DNA of 64,000 bases from Candidatus Bathyarchaeia archaeon (GTDB taxonomy: Archaea; Thermoproteota; Bathyarchaeia; Bathyarchaeales; Bathyarchaeaceae). The position numbers were made by a program, and so were the translations under genes. The stretch covers positions 268,925 through 332,924 of the forward strand of contig DATETJ010000009.1 in NCBI GenBank assembly GCA_035283685.1, given 5' to 3'. Under the pieces are notes generated by a model. It did no database searches. It worked only from the letters and a program-made list of their open reading frames with translations, and was not told the DNA's origin. Shown here one piece after another: positions 7,416-16,478 of this stretch (its first letter is position 1; the number at the start of each line of letters is the position of its first letter).

Positions 7416-9857
7416 ATGCAGGACTTTGAGAAGCTGGGTGTTTTTTACTTAGGGCGCCTTTATGATGTGCGGAACAAAACATCTTTAGCAGATTTACTGC
7501 TTTATGATTCAAAAGACTTAGTTACACACGGCGTCTGCATCGGCATGACAGGCAGCGGGAAGACAGGCCTATGCATATCTCTTCTTGAAGAAGCCGCTTT
7601 AGACGGTATTCCATCAATTGTAATAGATCCAAAAGGAGACATCACAAATCTTCTTCTCACTTTTCCGGAACTGCGAGCCGAAGATTTCGCCCCATGGATA
7701 AACGAAGATGACGCAGTCAAGCAAGGGCTTTCTTCACAAGACTACGCAGTTCAACAGGCTCAACTGTGGAAGGACGGACTCGCCAAGTGGGGCCAAGACA
7801 GTGCTCGCATTCAGCGCTTGCGAGAAGTCGCCGACTTGGTTATTTACACTCCTGGCAGCAACGCTGGTCTGCCCGTGTCAATACTCAAATCATTCTCCAC
7901 TCCGCCACCCGAAATAATAGAAGACAATGAACTCTTCCACGAACGCATAAGCACTACTGTAACCAGCCTGCTTGGACTTTTAGGCATTGAAGCAGATCCA
8001 ATTCAGTCGAGAGAGCACATACTGATATCGACCATACTGGCCACGACTTGGAAGCAGGGCGTGGATCTGAATCTTGAAAAGCTAATCCAGCAAATCCAGA
8101 ACCCGCCAGTTGCGCGTGTTGGAGTGCTAGAACTGGAATCCTTCTATCCGTCTAAGGAACGGTTTGCGTTAGCCATGCGCCTCAACAATCTTCTTGCAGC
8201 CCCAGGATTCGAACTCTGGCTGCAGGGAGAACCGCTTGATATTACTAAACTATTGTACAATTCTTCTGGCAAGCCGAAAGTGTCCATATTCTATATTGCA
8301 CTACTGAGCGATGCGCAACGCATGTTCTTCGTCTCACTGCTGCTAAACCAGATCGTAGGTTGGATGCGCACTCAATCCGGAACAACAAGCCTTCGCGCTA
8401 TCGTATACATGGACGAAGTTTTCGGTTACTTACCGCCATTAGCTAATCCGCCCTCGAAGACTCCGCTTCTAACTCTTCTGAAACAAGCCCGCGCCTTTGG
8501 ATTAGGCGTCTTATTGGCCACTCAAAACCCAGTGGATCTAGACTACAAGGGTTTGTCCAACGCTGGCACGTGGTTCATTGGCCGTCTGCAAACAGACCGC
8601 GACAAGATGCGTGTCCTAGACGCTCTAGAAACTGTTTCAGCCAGCTCAGACACCCGATTCGACCGACAGACAATGGATCAAACTATCAGCTCCTTGGGAA
8701 AACGGATTTTCCTAATGCATAATGTGCACGAAGATGCCCCTGTAGTGTTTGAAACTAGGTGGGCAATGTCTTATCTACGTGGTCCCTTAACGCGCAACCA
8801 AATCAAGACAATCATGGATCCCATACGAACGGCTCAATGGGCGCCTTCGACAGCCGAATCTGCTATCTCACCAGCACCATCAGTAGCAGCATTATCCATC
8901 CCAAGCGGAACCATAGGAAGCCAAAGACCAATTCTGTCACCCGAGATCCTACAGTATTTCCTGCCCACAGTTAGAGCCAAACCCAACGGAGTCTCCCTTA
9001 CCTACTGCCCGATGATTCTGGGCGCCGCCCAAGTTCGCTTCGCAGACGCGAAGACCAGAATCGATGCGACGCGAGATGCCGTTTTTCTGTCTTCAATCAC
9101 CAATGACCCTGTCCCCGTCAATTGGGACAACTCAACTGAGGCAAACCTGACACTCGACAACCTAAAGAGCGCATCATCTGAAACTGCACAATTCGCTGAG
9201 CTAGCTCCTGCAGCTTCAAACGTGAAGAACTACGACATCTGGCAAAAAGACTTCACCAACTGGTTGCTAAGGACACAGAAACTCGAATTGCTTAGAAGCC
9301 CAAGCCTCAGAGAGCTCTCTAAACCAGGAGAGGCAGAACGCGACTTCAGAGTACGGCTGCAACAAGCCGCAAGGGAGCACCGCGACCAAAGTGCAGAAAA
9401 ACTACGTTTCAAATACGCCTCAGCCTTTGCTAGGCTGGATCAACGCATTGGAAGCGCGCAAGCGGCTTTTGAGAGGCATAAAGCTAGGGATAGTGAACAG
9501 AAATATGACAGCGCCGTATCATTCGGAGCCAGCTTGCTTGGTTCTTTTCTTGGAAGGAAGTCCGCGAGGGGAGCAGCAAGAGCTGCACGTAGAATGGGTC
9601 GCGCAATGAAGGAATCCAAGTCTGAGGCGAATGCACAGGAAAAGCTAAAAGCATTACAAAAACAACGCGCCCAACTTGAAGCACAGTTCCAATCCGAAAC
9701 ATCCCTGCTTGAAGCGAAAATCAATCCATTGACTGAAAAACTAGAGAGCATTTCCATTAGACCCACCAAAGCCCACATTTCAACGAAGCTGGTTGCACTG
9801 CTATGGACCCCACACTGGATAGATGAGCAGCACAAAACAACCCCCGCTTGGCAATAA
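7416..9857 (+). CDS. HerA/DUF87-type P-loop ATPase with C-terminal coiled coil
   Basis: The 813-aa protein carries a Walker A motif GMTGSGKT at residues 43-50, followed by an IVIDPKGDI strand, and a Walker B region (IVYMDEVFGYLPP) near residue 330. LATQNPVDLDYKGL and a TWFIGRLQTDRDK arginine-finger-like region follow. This is the layout of HerA/FtsK-VirB4-like hexameric ATPases. The last 200 residues are charged coiled coil with a small Gly/Ala segment (FGASLLGSFLGRKS). An SD-like GAGGTGAG precedes the ATG. It is distinct from the true HerA at 40251. Here it probably powers the SPFH-associated machine; its substrate is unknown. Confidence 0.85.
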   Translation: MQDFEKLGVFYLGRLYDVRNKTSLADLLLYDSKDLVTHGVCIGMTGSGKTGLCISLLEEAALDGIPSIVIDPKGDITNLLLTFPELRAEDFAPWINEDDAVKQGLSSQDYAVQQAQLWKDGLAKWGQDSARIQRLREVADLVIYTPGSNAGLPVSILKSFSTPPPEIIEDNELFHERISTTVTSLLGLLGIEADPIQSREHILISTILATTWKQGVDLNLEKLIQQIQNPPVARVGVLELESFYPSKERFALAMRLNNLLAAPGFELWLQGEPLDITKLLYNSSGKPKVSIFYIALLSDAQRMFFVSLLLNQIVGWMRTQSGTTSLRAIVYMDEVFGYLPPLANPPSKTPLLTLLKQARAFGLGVLLATQNPVDLDYKGLSNAGTWFIGRLQTDRDKMRVLDALETVSASSDTRFDRQTMDQTISSLGKRIFLMHNVHEDAPVVFETRWAMSYLRGPLTRNQIKTIMDPIRTAQWAPSTAESAISPAPSVAALSIPSGTIGSQRPILSPEILQYFLPTVRAKPNGVSLTYCPMILGAAQVRFADAKTRIDATRDAVFLSSITNDPVPVNWDNSTEANLTLDNLKSASSETAQFAELAPAASNVKNYDIWQKDFTNWLLRTQKLELLRSPSLRELSKPGEAERDFRVRLQQAAREHRDQSAEKLRFKYASAFARLDQRIGSAQAAFERHKARDSEQKYDSAVSFGASLLGSFLGRKSARGAARAARRMGRAMKESKSEANAQEKLKALQKQRAQLEAQFQSETSLLEAKINPLTEKLESISIRPTKAHISTKLVALLWTPHWIDEQHKTTPAWQ

Positions 9858-9898
9858 CATATGAAAAGGAAAGATGCAACCTAGCCCACTGAAACATG

Positions 9899-10110
9899 AT
9901 GGCCTTCAATTTGATTTGCAGCTCTTTGCGCGTGCTATGTCATCAAACAAAGAACCCGTTCTATGTCATGAACTTCCCAAGACACGGGACTCCAGGAACA
10001 CCATGCGCTACATTCACCTCGAGAGAGCTCTCTTCAGTCAAGAAACCGACGAATACAATGTCAAAGTCGCTAAAACCTTGGAAGAGGCGTGCAAACTAGT
10101 CGAGAGAGCG
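9899..10110 (+). pseudogene. Relic of a tyrosine recombinase (XerC/D/phage-type integrase), frameshifted
   Basis: Two frames together give the C-terminal catalytic part of an archaeal tyrosine recombinase. Frame 2 reads CHQTKNPFYVMNFPRH. Frame 1 then reads RDSRNTMRYIHLERALF and DEYNVKVAKTLEEACKLVER. The join lies at CACGGGAC (about 9984-9991), where one missing C (CACCGGGAC would read HRD) restores a GHRxxxNTxRYxxLE pattern. The Tyr of MRYIHLE matches the nucleophile. The N-terminal part is absent, and similarity ends abruptly at 10110, where the normal GFEYV continuation is replaced. Confidence 0.7.
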
Positions 10111-10145
10111 CGCGCTTCGCATGCTTGCTATGGCTACTATGCCTT

Positions 10146-10600
10146 AGGCTGAGGGTCTTGCCATAGTTTTTGCTAAGTATGTGCAGGTCTTTGACGTCGA
10201 CTATGCCGTCTTGGTTGATGTCGCTGCACTGCCAAGTGGGTTCCTTTATTACCCAGACGCGTACGCGGACGAAGTTCCAGTAGAGGGTTTGTTTTGCCAC
10301 GACAGAGCATGACTGTATTATTTGTTAGGCGAGTTAAAGCCAAGCCTGTCTCAACGTCTGTCTTGGTAAGCCAAGCATCGACATTGTTAGAACGATGAGG
10401 TTTGGTGTCGCCAGCGCGTTGCTGCGGTCAACAGTCTGAACAACAGAAAAAAACAGTTTCCTGTACCGTAAGTTTGACTCCAAACGGGTTGCCAGACGGA
10501 TCAGTCTTGACAAGCCAGAAATCCTCACCACCAACACCATAAGAGTGTGTATCTTCAGCTAACGCGTATCCTTCATCGCTGTCTGGACAACAATTTTCTC
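10146..10600 (-). pseudogene. Decayed secreted propeller-repeat protein with dockerin-like C-terminus
   Basis: Three minus-strand frames carry successive pieces of one ancestral protein. About 10590-10490 encodes a propeller-type repeat (DEGYALAEDTHSYGVGGEDF then WLVKTDPSGN). About 10384-10290 encodes a second fragment (NNVDAWLTKTDVETGLALT, VMLCRGKTNP). About 10288-10150 encodes a basic strand region (LYWNFVRVRVWVIKEPTW) and an EF-hand-like dockerin repeat (DINQDGIVDVKDLHILSKNY, then GKT). Frames change between pieces, so the gene is dead. The last piece ends where it meets the integrase relic. Confidence 0.65.
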
Positions 10601-10676
10601 TTTTTCTCTTGTCTTTGAGCGATCTTTGCCAAGTCGCGCGTGGCAAAATCACCCGCAATGAGAGAGCCCACGAGTG

Positions 10677-12014
10677 CTATTCAATGATAGCATGCACCAA
10701 CTCAAGCTTTTCCTTTCCGGCACCACAAAAGTTCAACCTTTCTCCACGGATCTTTATCCCTAATGACGAAAAGAATTCGAAATGCGCCTTGCTCGCCTGA
10801 CCCTTCAGGTCTGACTCCAGCACCCCGACCAGTTCAGGCTCCTTGCGCGCTATCTTACCGTCCAACCCTATACTTTTCCCAACACGAGTGTACGTGCACC
10901 CGTACTTGCGACACGCATTCAAGTTTATAGAACCAGCTGCGAAAAGAATCTTTTCAAGTCTTCTTCTTGAGACTGCCTTGAGGCTAAACGCGTCAAACTT
11001 GTTGCCGTCGCTGAAGACCAGAAAGTCACCAAGGTCGTACTGGCATTGAACCTTCTCAGCAACGTCAACCACTTCCTCCATTTTCTTCCAGTCCCCAAAC
11101 TCTAACACAGGTATCTTGAGCAGAGTTCCAGGTACATTGCTGGTAATGAACGTAGAGTAACAAGGTCCACGTTCGGGAGCGGGCCTTACTCCCAATCGGC
11201 CCAGCCTCCCCAAGAATTTTGCCACGATGAAATCGCGTGTCATCTCCCGACGCCTCGGGATCCTGGGAGTGATAATACCATGCTGCTGCGCTGACTTAAG
11301 TATTTTTTCTGTGCTGGATTGAAGCTCCTTTTTTTCAAGCACAGTGCACACAAAACCAGTCTTTGAGTTTATCGTTCCAGGCAGCCTGATTATGCGCCGC
11401 GTGTCCACCGTAACCTTTTCATCGAATACAAGGTTCCCGTCTTTCGCTTCTTTCACGACTCTCTTTCTTCTTTCAACGGCCTCTAGCTCACGTTTCATGG
11501 GGTTCTCTTCGGTTATCTCTTTATTCCACGGGTCGTCGCACACGACATGAAAGCCTTTGCTTCCAGAAAATGCGGAATACCGCACGTTGATTCTCCTCGA
11601 CTCGAGAAAATCAATCAGCGCCATAGTTTGCCGTTTCGCATCCTCCAAGGTTTTTATTTCTCCGCTGACATCAATGTCGAAGGCAAGGTCGCATGAAATC
11701 ATCACATTCTTTAGAACATCCTTTTCAACTCGGCTCCCCAGTAGATGCGGGTTGAGCCAACAAGCGGTAGAATAATACACATCTGTAGGCACCTTCCTTG
11801 CAAGATGTTCTCGCAGGTCACTCAGCGCGCGGATTTTGCGTTCAACCTTGTAGAACGAGCCGTCGGGCAGGCGAAATCGAAAGTGGCGGAAATTGACCTT
11901 CGGTACCACGGCTAGATCTATAGGACAGAATTTGTAATAGCACTTGAGCTGAGAGCGCTGGGAAGTAGAGAGAATCGAATCCGTTTCCATCTCTTTTTCA
12001 TTTACCAGTTTCAT
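10677..12014 (-). CDS. priS: DNA primase small (catalytic) subunit, archaeo-eukaryotic type
   Basis: The 445-aa protein has the AEP primase signatures in order: a metal-binding D-x-D (FDIDVSG, residues 112-118), the FSGSKGFHV motif (149-157) matching SGxxGxHV, and VTVDTRRIIRLPGTI near 201-215. A Cys pair region (ACRKYGCTY) lies in the C-terminal part. PriS synthesises replication primers together with PriL, which is not in this window. It is somewhat longer than typical PriS (about 330-400 aa). Its ATG overlaps the stop of the upstream 109-aa gene by four bases, implying translational coupling. Confidence 0.88.
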   Translation of the reverse strand: MKLVNEKEMETDSILSTSQRSQLKCYYKFCPIDLAVVPKVNFRHFRFRLPDGSFYKVERKIRALSDLREHLARKVPTDVYYSTACWLNPHLLGSRVEKDVLKNVMISCDLAFDIDVSGEIKTLEDAKRQTMALIDFLESRRINVRYSAFSGSKGFHVVCDDPWNKEITEENPMKRELEAVERRKRVVKEAKDGNLVFDEKVTVDTRRIIRLPGTINSKTGFVCTVLEKKELQSSTEKILKSAQQHGIITPRIPRRREMTRDFIVAKFLGRLGRLGVRPAPERGPCYSTFITSNVPGTLLKIPVLEFGDWKKMEEVVDVAEKVQCQYDLGDFLVFSDGNKFDAFSLKAVSRRRLEKILFAAGSINLNACRKYGCTYTRVGKSIGLDGKIARKEPELVGVLESDLKGQASKAHFEFFSSLGIKIRGERLNFCGAGKEKLELVHAIIE

Positions 12015-12331
12015 TCGATTACTCTGACGAGGTCACCGTATTTTCTTTCACTTATGTATGCCCGAAAACCGTTGGCAATATTGGGGTATTTCTTGAAATC
12101 CTCCGTTTTCTCCAGTTCTTTCAAAAGGTTTTGGAGCTGTTTTTCAACCTCAGTGCTTGTTAAGCCGTCTCTAAATCGGTTTCCATACGTTGTTTTGATC
12201 CATGCAGCAAGTCTACCATAGCGGCTTTGCGCCCTTGGTATGGGTGCGCGTTCCGGTTCAGGGCGGGTTGGCTTTCCCCCCCAAGTTTTCTCTACTTTCA
12301 AGCCTTTCTTAAGCTTATCCAAAAAGCCCAT
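12011..12331 (-). CDS. Small protein coupled to priS, unknown
   Basis: The protein of about 106 aa starts MGFLDKLKKGLKVEKTWGGK and has a Pro/Arg-rich linker (KPTRPEPERAPIPRAQSRYG). A compact C-terminal helical region follows (YGNRFRDGLTSTEVEKQL ... ANGFRAYISERKYGDLVRVI). Its TGA overlaps the priS ATG (ATGA), so a link to replication or primase regulation is plausible. No known domain is visible, and I do not see GINS or PriL motifs. ATG 12331 is chosen; GTG 12340 is the alternative. Confidence 0.65.
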   Translation of the reverse strand: MGFLDKLKKGLKVEKTWGGKPTRPEPERAPIPRAQSRYGRLAAWIKTTYGNRFRDGLTSTEVEKQLQNLLKELEKTEDFKKYPNIANGFRAYISERKYGDLVRVIE

Positions 12332-12453
12332 GCCCTCCACTTTGCGCCAGTCTAAATAAAACTCTTGCGGTTACCCCAAAGATGCTTTAAGAAAAATCGT
12401 AAATCCTTAACAATCAATAGGCTAAACCACCGCAAGAAGGAAGAGACAACACG

Positions 12454-12585
12454 ATGAACTTGTTGAACTGGGCGTACACAGGAAAGAAAGGCTTTGTCTT
12501 GCACGAGCGCAGCAGGAATCCTTCAAGCAAGGGGTACGGGGTAGGGACGACCTCTACATTTGAAATCAATGAACGCTCGAGATAA
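12454..12585 (+). CDS. Possible 43-aa ORF
   Basis: An ATG at 12454 follows an AGAAGGAAG stretch by about 11 bases. The frame encodes MNLLNWAYTGKKGFVLHERS and then SKGYGVGTTSTFEIN before TAA. No domain is recognisable. It lies in the 490-base divergent gap between the priS pair and the PH-like gene. It may be a small gene or a relic. Confidence 0.25.
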   Translation: MNLLNWAYTGKKGFVLHERSRNPSSKGYGVGTTSTFEINERSR

Positions 12586-12834
12586 CTTCCAGTCCCTCTT
12601 TTTTCCTAGTTTCCCAAAGTATTCCGTCGATGTTTTGCGACCCTTAAACATCTTTTAGCAGACTCTCAAGCTCGCATAAGCGGAATCCCGCTTGATGTCT
12701 AGGTAACGGCGGATCGATTCAGGCGGTAAGAGATAAATGCTCAACGTTGCATTCACAATCAATATTGCGGGACGAATTTCCAAGTAAGACGTCTAAAAGC
12801 ATTTAGACTCATGTCTCATTAAATACTTGGCACG

Positions 12835-13419
12835 GTGTTTAGTTTGCGTTTGCTTCCAAATGAAAACGTTGAGTGGACAACACGAAAAGGTTTTTTCAGC
12901 CTTTCTCTCGTCCTAGCATTTTCTGGTACAATTGTTGGAGCTTTTCTTGCGATTTTTTGCTTCCTTGGAGGTAAGACCGACGGTCAAGCCTTCCCACCTA
13001 ACCCCACTCTTGGCTGGACAGGCGTTGCCCTGATTCTGATGGGACTCGGCTATACAGCAATCTCCTTCGCAGTAGTCAAGTCGACCCAGTATATTTTAAC
13101 AAACCAGAGAATAGTTGAAACTAGATTTGATAAGATCGTTAAAGAAATCGCACTTGCAGATTTCATGGGAAAACCCATCAGCCAGTTCCTCGACAAGCAG
13201 ACCGCTGGGACAGTTAATGAACAACCAGTGTTCAATGTCCGGATTACTAACCCAAAATCATTGAGCTTCATAGAACTTAAGTCCTTGAACGAGAGGGCAG
13301 TGGAAGCATTAGAAGGAATCTTGGAACGTGCCCGTCAAGTGGTTCGCTGTAAATACTGTAATACCAACAACTCTGCGACCAACTTTGTGTGTAGCCACTG
13401 TGCGGCTCCCTTAGAGTAA
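12835..13419 (+). CDS. PH-like membrane protein with C-terminal zinc ribbon
   Basis: The 194-aa product begins with NENVEWTTRKGFFSLSL, typical of bacterial-PH (DUF304-like) membrane proteins. Two hydrophobic helices follow (about residues 22-45 and 60-82). The PH-like core then reads YILTNQRIVETRFDKIVKEI. The C-terminus is a two-CxxC zinc ribbon (CKYCNTNNSATNFVCSHC). This combination resembles the protein at 6287 and links it conceptually to the SPFH cassette. The GTG start is the only sensible start before the fold. It is monocistronic, with a poorly defined promoter. Confidence 0.75.
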   Translation: MFSLRLLPNENVEWTTRKGFFSLSLVLAFSGTIVGAFLAIFCFLGGKTDGQAFPPNPTLGWTGVALILMGLGYTAISFAVVKSTQYILTNQRIVETRFDKIVKEIALADFMGKPISQFLDKQTAGTVNEQPVFNVRITNPKSLSFIELKSLNERAVEALEGILERARQVVRCKYCNTNNSATNFVCSHCAAPLE

Positions 13420-13668
13420 TCTGTCTTGTACGCGCTAATGGCTTCTTCCTCAAAAGAAGACCCATGGTGGTCGTGAGAGATTTGCTCCTCGACTGCAGTA
13501 GCGAAATCTACCGCAACTTCCTTTTTTTCTGTTTCTTAATATGTCACGACCATAGAAGGCGCCCAGATCTTTAGAAAGCCACAGTGAAGAAACCACTGCA
13601 ATATACTCAAAAACGCATTGGATAGTATTTTATTCCAGTTCACAACAAGCATATAGCCTACTCTGGGA

Positions 13669-14655
13669 GTGAACGCTTACTTGAGCTACGAGATGTGGGC
13701 TGAGAAATACCGCCCCAAGACATTGAGCGAGATGATGGATCAAACCGAAATCGTAGAGCGCTTGAAAAGCTTCGTCAAGAACCGCAACGTGCCACACTGC
13801 ATTTTTGCGGGTCCACCTGGCACAGGCAAGACCACAGCCGCTCTGTGCTTGGCACGTGACCTGTACAGCGAAGGCTACCGCGAACACCTGATGGAGTTGA
13901 ACGCCAGCGACGAACGCGGCATAAACGTAGTCCGGGAAACCGTGAAGACCTTTGCCCGCATCAAGTCGATAGGCGAAATCCCGTTCAAGATCCTCATACT
14001 CGACGAAGCCGACAACATGACCTCTGACGCGCAGCAAGCTTTGAGGCGCACGATGGAACGGTTCAGTGCAAGCTGCAGGTTCATTCTCATCGCTAATTAC
14101 AGCGGCAAAATCATCGAACCCATACAGTCGCGTTGTGCACCTTTTAGATTCACGTACTTGAGCCGAGGAGACCAAGACACATACCTCTGTGGAATAGCAG
14201 AAAAAGAAAAAATCAAGCTTCAACCAGACGGGTTAGAAGCCATTTTTGAAGTAAGCGGCGGCGACTTACGCCGAGCCTTAAACGCGCTGCAAGCCGCAGC
14301 CTCGTTGGGCAAACCGATAACCCACGAAATGGTTTACTCAGTTATCGGCAGAGCCAACCCGGCTGACGTACGCGAAATGCTCAACGTAGCCATGAAAGGC
14401 GACTTCATAAGCTCACGTGAAAAACTGCGCGAAATGATGCTTAAGTACGGAGTTGCAGGCAGCGACATAATCCGCCAAGTGCACATCGAAATCTTCAAGA
14501 TGAAAGACGTGCCCGAACCATGGAAAATCAAACTCGCCGATGTAATAGGCGAAGTAGATTTCCGACTAGTTCAAGGCGCGGATGAGGAAGTTCAACTTAG
14601 TTCACTGCTGGCAAGAATGGTTGAGGCAGGCTCCGACATAAGACATACACGTTAA
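13669..14655 (+). CDS. rfcS: Replication factor C small subunit
   Basis: The 328-aa AAA+ protein has the RFC box at its start (WAEKYRPKTLSEM), Walker A GPPGTGKT (48-55), the DEAD box LDEADNMT (near 111) and the SRC motif QSRCAPFRF (near 153) that supplies the arginine finger. Sensor 2 (GGDLRRALNALQ) follows. No intein interrupts it. RfcS and RfcL form the clamp loader that places PCNA on DNA. The gene starts with GTG and lies 12 bases upstream of rfcL in one operon. Confidence 0.96.
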   Translation: MNAYLSYEMWAEKYRPKTLSEMMDQTEIVERLKSFVKNRNVPHCIFAGPPGTGKTTAALCLARDLYSEGYREHLMELNASDERGINVVRETVKTFARIKSIGEIPFKILILDEADNMTSDAQQALRRTMERFSASCRFILIANYSGKIIEPIQSRCAPFRFTYLSRGDQDTYLCGIAEKEKIKLQPDGLEAIFEVSGGDLRRALNALQAAASLGKPITHEMVYSVIGRANPADVREMLNVAMKGDFISSREKLREMMLKYGVAGSDIIRQVHIEIFKMKDVPEPWKIKLADVIGEVDFRLVQGADEEVQLSSLLARMVEAGSDIRHTR

Positions 14656-14667
14656 GGTCACCTTCTC

Positions 14668-15936
14668 ATGTATGCCGCCTGGACTGTAAAACACAAACCG
14701 CGCTCGCTAAGCGAGGTTGTAGGCAACGAAGAAGCAATTCAGAAACTCGTCAGCTGGGTTAAATCATGGGATAAGAGCGTACCCAAAAGGCGAGCCGCGT
14801 TTCTCTTTGGTCCTCCGGGCATTGGCAAAACGTTAACTGTTGAAGCCTTAGCCAACGACCTCAACTTGGAGCTGGTCGAACGGAACGCCAGCGACTACCG
14901 CACAGAAGAAGCAGTTCAAAAATTCGCAGGCTTAGCCTCACAGTCTGGCACATTGTTCGGAAAAAAACGTTTAATCCTATTCGACGAACTAGATGGCTTG
15001 ACAGGCAGAGAAGATAGAGGTGGCGTCGGCGCCATCACCCAAATCGCGAAAAACGCGCTCGTACCCATCATACTAATTGCTAACAACGCCTATGACCCAC
15101 GACTAGGCGCCTTGCGCTTCTACTGCGAAACCATTGAGTTCAAAAAACCCGCTGCAGGCGCTGTTATGAAACATCTCAACCGCATCTGCGACCGAGAAGG
15201 CATAAAAGCCGAAGAATCAGCGCTGAAATTCATTGCTCAACGCAGCGAAGGCGACGTGCGTTCAGCTGTCAACGACCTGCAGGCTTTGGCACAGGGCAAA
15301 CAGACGCTGACCTTCGACGATGTGTCTTGGCTGGCTTACCGAGACCGAAAAGAAGCCATATTCAACGTCCTGCGCCTAGTCTTCTATGGCAAGAGCGCAG
15401 AGCAAGCTAAGCATGCGGTTGACATGGCGGATGTTGACCCAGACATGTTATTCGAATGGATTTATGAGAACCTCCCGCACCACCTGAGCGACCCTCATGA
15501 CCTGGCCAATGCCATGGACTCGCTGGCAACAGCCGACCTCTACCGTGGACGAATCGCAAAAACTCAAAACTGGACCTTAATGCGCTACGTGATTGACTTC
15601 ATGACGGCAGGCGTAGCCATGGCACGAGAAAAAACGCAGCCCGCTGGATTCGTGCCCCTGAAGTTTCCAACGCGGATAAAGACGCTGTCTCAGACTCGGG
15701 CAGAGCGCCAGATGCGGTCAGCCATCGGTTTCAAAATCAAGAAGCGCTGCCACACATCCGTCAAACTGGCGACGAAGGAAATCCTGCCCTACATACGCAT
15801 CATGTTCGAAAACAATGCACAGAATGCCGCTGACCTAGCTAAGTGGCTAGACCTGGACGAAGCTATGATCGAGTGTTTGGCGGGAAGCAAGAAACAGGCA
15901 AAGACAATAGTCAAGAAGTTTTCTGAGACCGAGTAG
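14668..15936 (+). CDS. rfcL: Replication factor C large subunit
   Basis: The 422-aa protein shows the RFC large-subunit pattern: WTVKHKPRSLSEVVGN, Walker A GPPGIGKT (48-55), Walker B FDELDGL (near 105) and sensor EGDVRSAVNDLQAL. A basic C-terminal collar domain (RSAIGFKIKKRCHTS) follows. The usual C-terminal PIP-box tail is not obvious; the protein ends KKQAKTIVKKFSETE and is slightly shorter than many archaeal RfcL proteins. It follows rfcS at 12 bases and is surely co-transcribed with it. Confidence 0.95.
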   Translation: MYAAWTVKHKPRSLSEVVGNEEAIQKLVSWVKSWDKSVPKRRAAFLFGPPGIGKTLTVEALANDLNLELVERNASDYRTEEAVQKFAGLASQSGTLFGKKRLILFDELDGLTGREDRGGVGAITQIAKNALVPIILIANNAYDPRLGALRFYCETIEFKKPAAGAVMKHLNRICDREGIKAEESALKFIAQRSEGDVRSAVNDLQALAQGKQTLTFDDVSWLAYRDRKEAIFNVLRLVFYGKSAEQAKHAVDMADVDPDMLFEWIYENLPHHLSDPHDLANAMDSLATADLYRGRIAKTQNWTLMRYVIDFMTAGVAMAREKTQPAGFVPLKFPTRIKTLSQTRAERQMRSAIGFKIKKRCHTSVKLATKEILPYIRIMFENNAQNAADLAKWLDLDEAMIECLAGSKKQAKTIVKKFSETE

Positions 15937-16039
15937 AATTCGAGTTGAATCGCTCTCCTTCAGTGAAACCCTCGAGCTGCCAATCGTTAGTTTTAAAACA
16001 CTATCCGTACACAATAGGTAGACTCAAAGTAGAGGTGAA

Positions 16040-16465
16040 ATGTTCAAAATGGTCAAGGTAGATGGCTATGAAATCCCTGAGGGTTTATACTACAGCAAAG
16101 ACTGGTTCTGGGCAAAAGTTGAAGGTGACAAAGTGAGAATGGGAGTCACTGACTACTCTCAGAAGCAACTTCGAGAAATCGTGTTTGTGGAGTTGCCAAG
16201 CGCGGGCGGAACAGTCAGCGCCAACACGCCTTTCGGAAGTGTTGAGTCAGTCAAAGCAGTTTCAGACCTGATATCACCGTTAAGCGGCACAATCGATCAA
16301 GTCAACCCAGAGGTGACGTCCAAGCCTGAAATCCTGAATGAAGACCCCTTCAACAAAGGATGGCTGCTGGTCATTACGCCTTCAAACCTGAACGCTGAAC
16401 TCAGCGCTCTGATGGACTTCAACAAGTCAGTGGAATGGCACAAGAGTCTAATCGCCAAGGGCTAA
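16040..16465 (+). CDS. gcvH: Glycine cleavage H-protein / lipoyl carrier protein
   Basis: The 141-aa protein matches GcvH: YYSKDWFWAKVEGDKVRMGV, then VFVELPSAGGTV and the lipoylation site SVESVKAVSDL with Lys72, followed by SPLSGTIDQVN. An extended FNKGWLLVI C-terminal region is typical. H-proteins carry a lipoyl-bound aminomethyl or redox intermediate. No other glycine-cleavage gene is in the window; instead the next gene, 13 bases downstream, encodes a CoA-disulfide-reductase-like flavoprotein. That pairing suggests a lipoyl-thiol redox role. ATG 16040 is used; ATG 16049 has better spacing from GGTGA. Confidence 0.88.
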   Translation: MFKMVKVDGYEIPEGLYYSKDWFWAKVEGDKVRMGVTDYSQKQLREIVFVELPSAGGTVSANTPFGSVESVKAVSDLISPLSGTIDQVNPEVTSKPEILNEDPFNKGWLLVITPSNLNAELSALMDFNKSVEWHKSLIAKG

Positions 16466-16478
16466 AAGGCGCATAGAA

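Noticed and set aside
13630..14223. 197-aa minus-strand ORF antisense to rfcS
   Set aside because: It lies entirely opposite the well-supported rfcS reading frame and has no domain; it is a codon-bias shadow.
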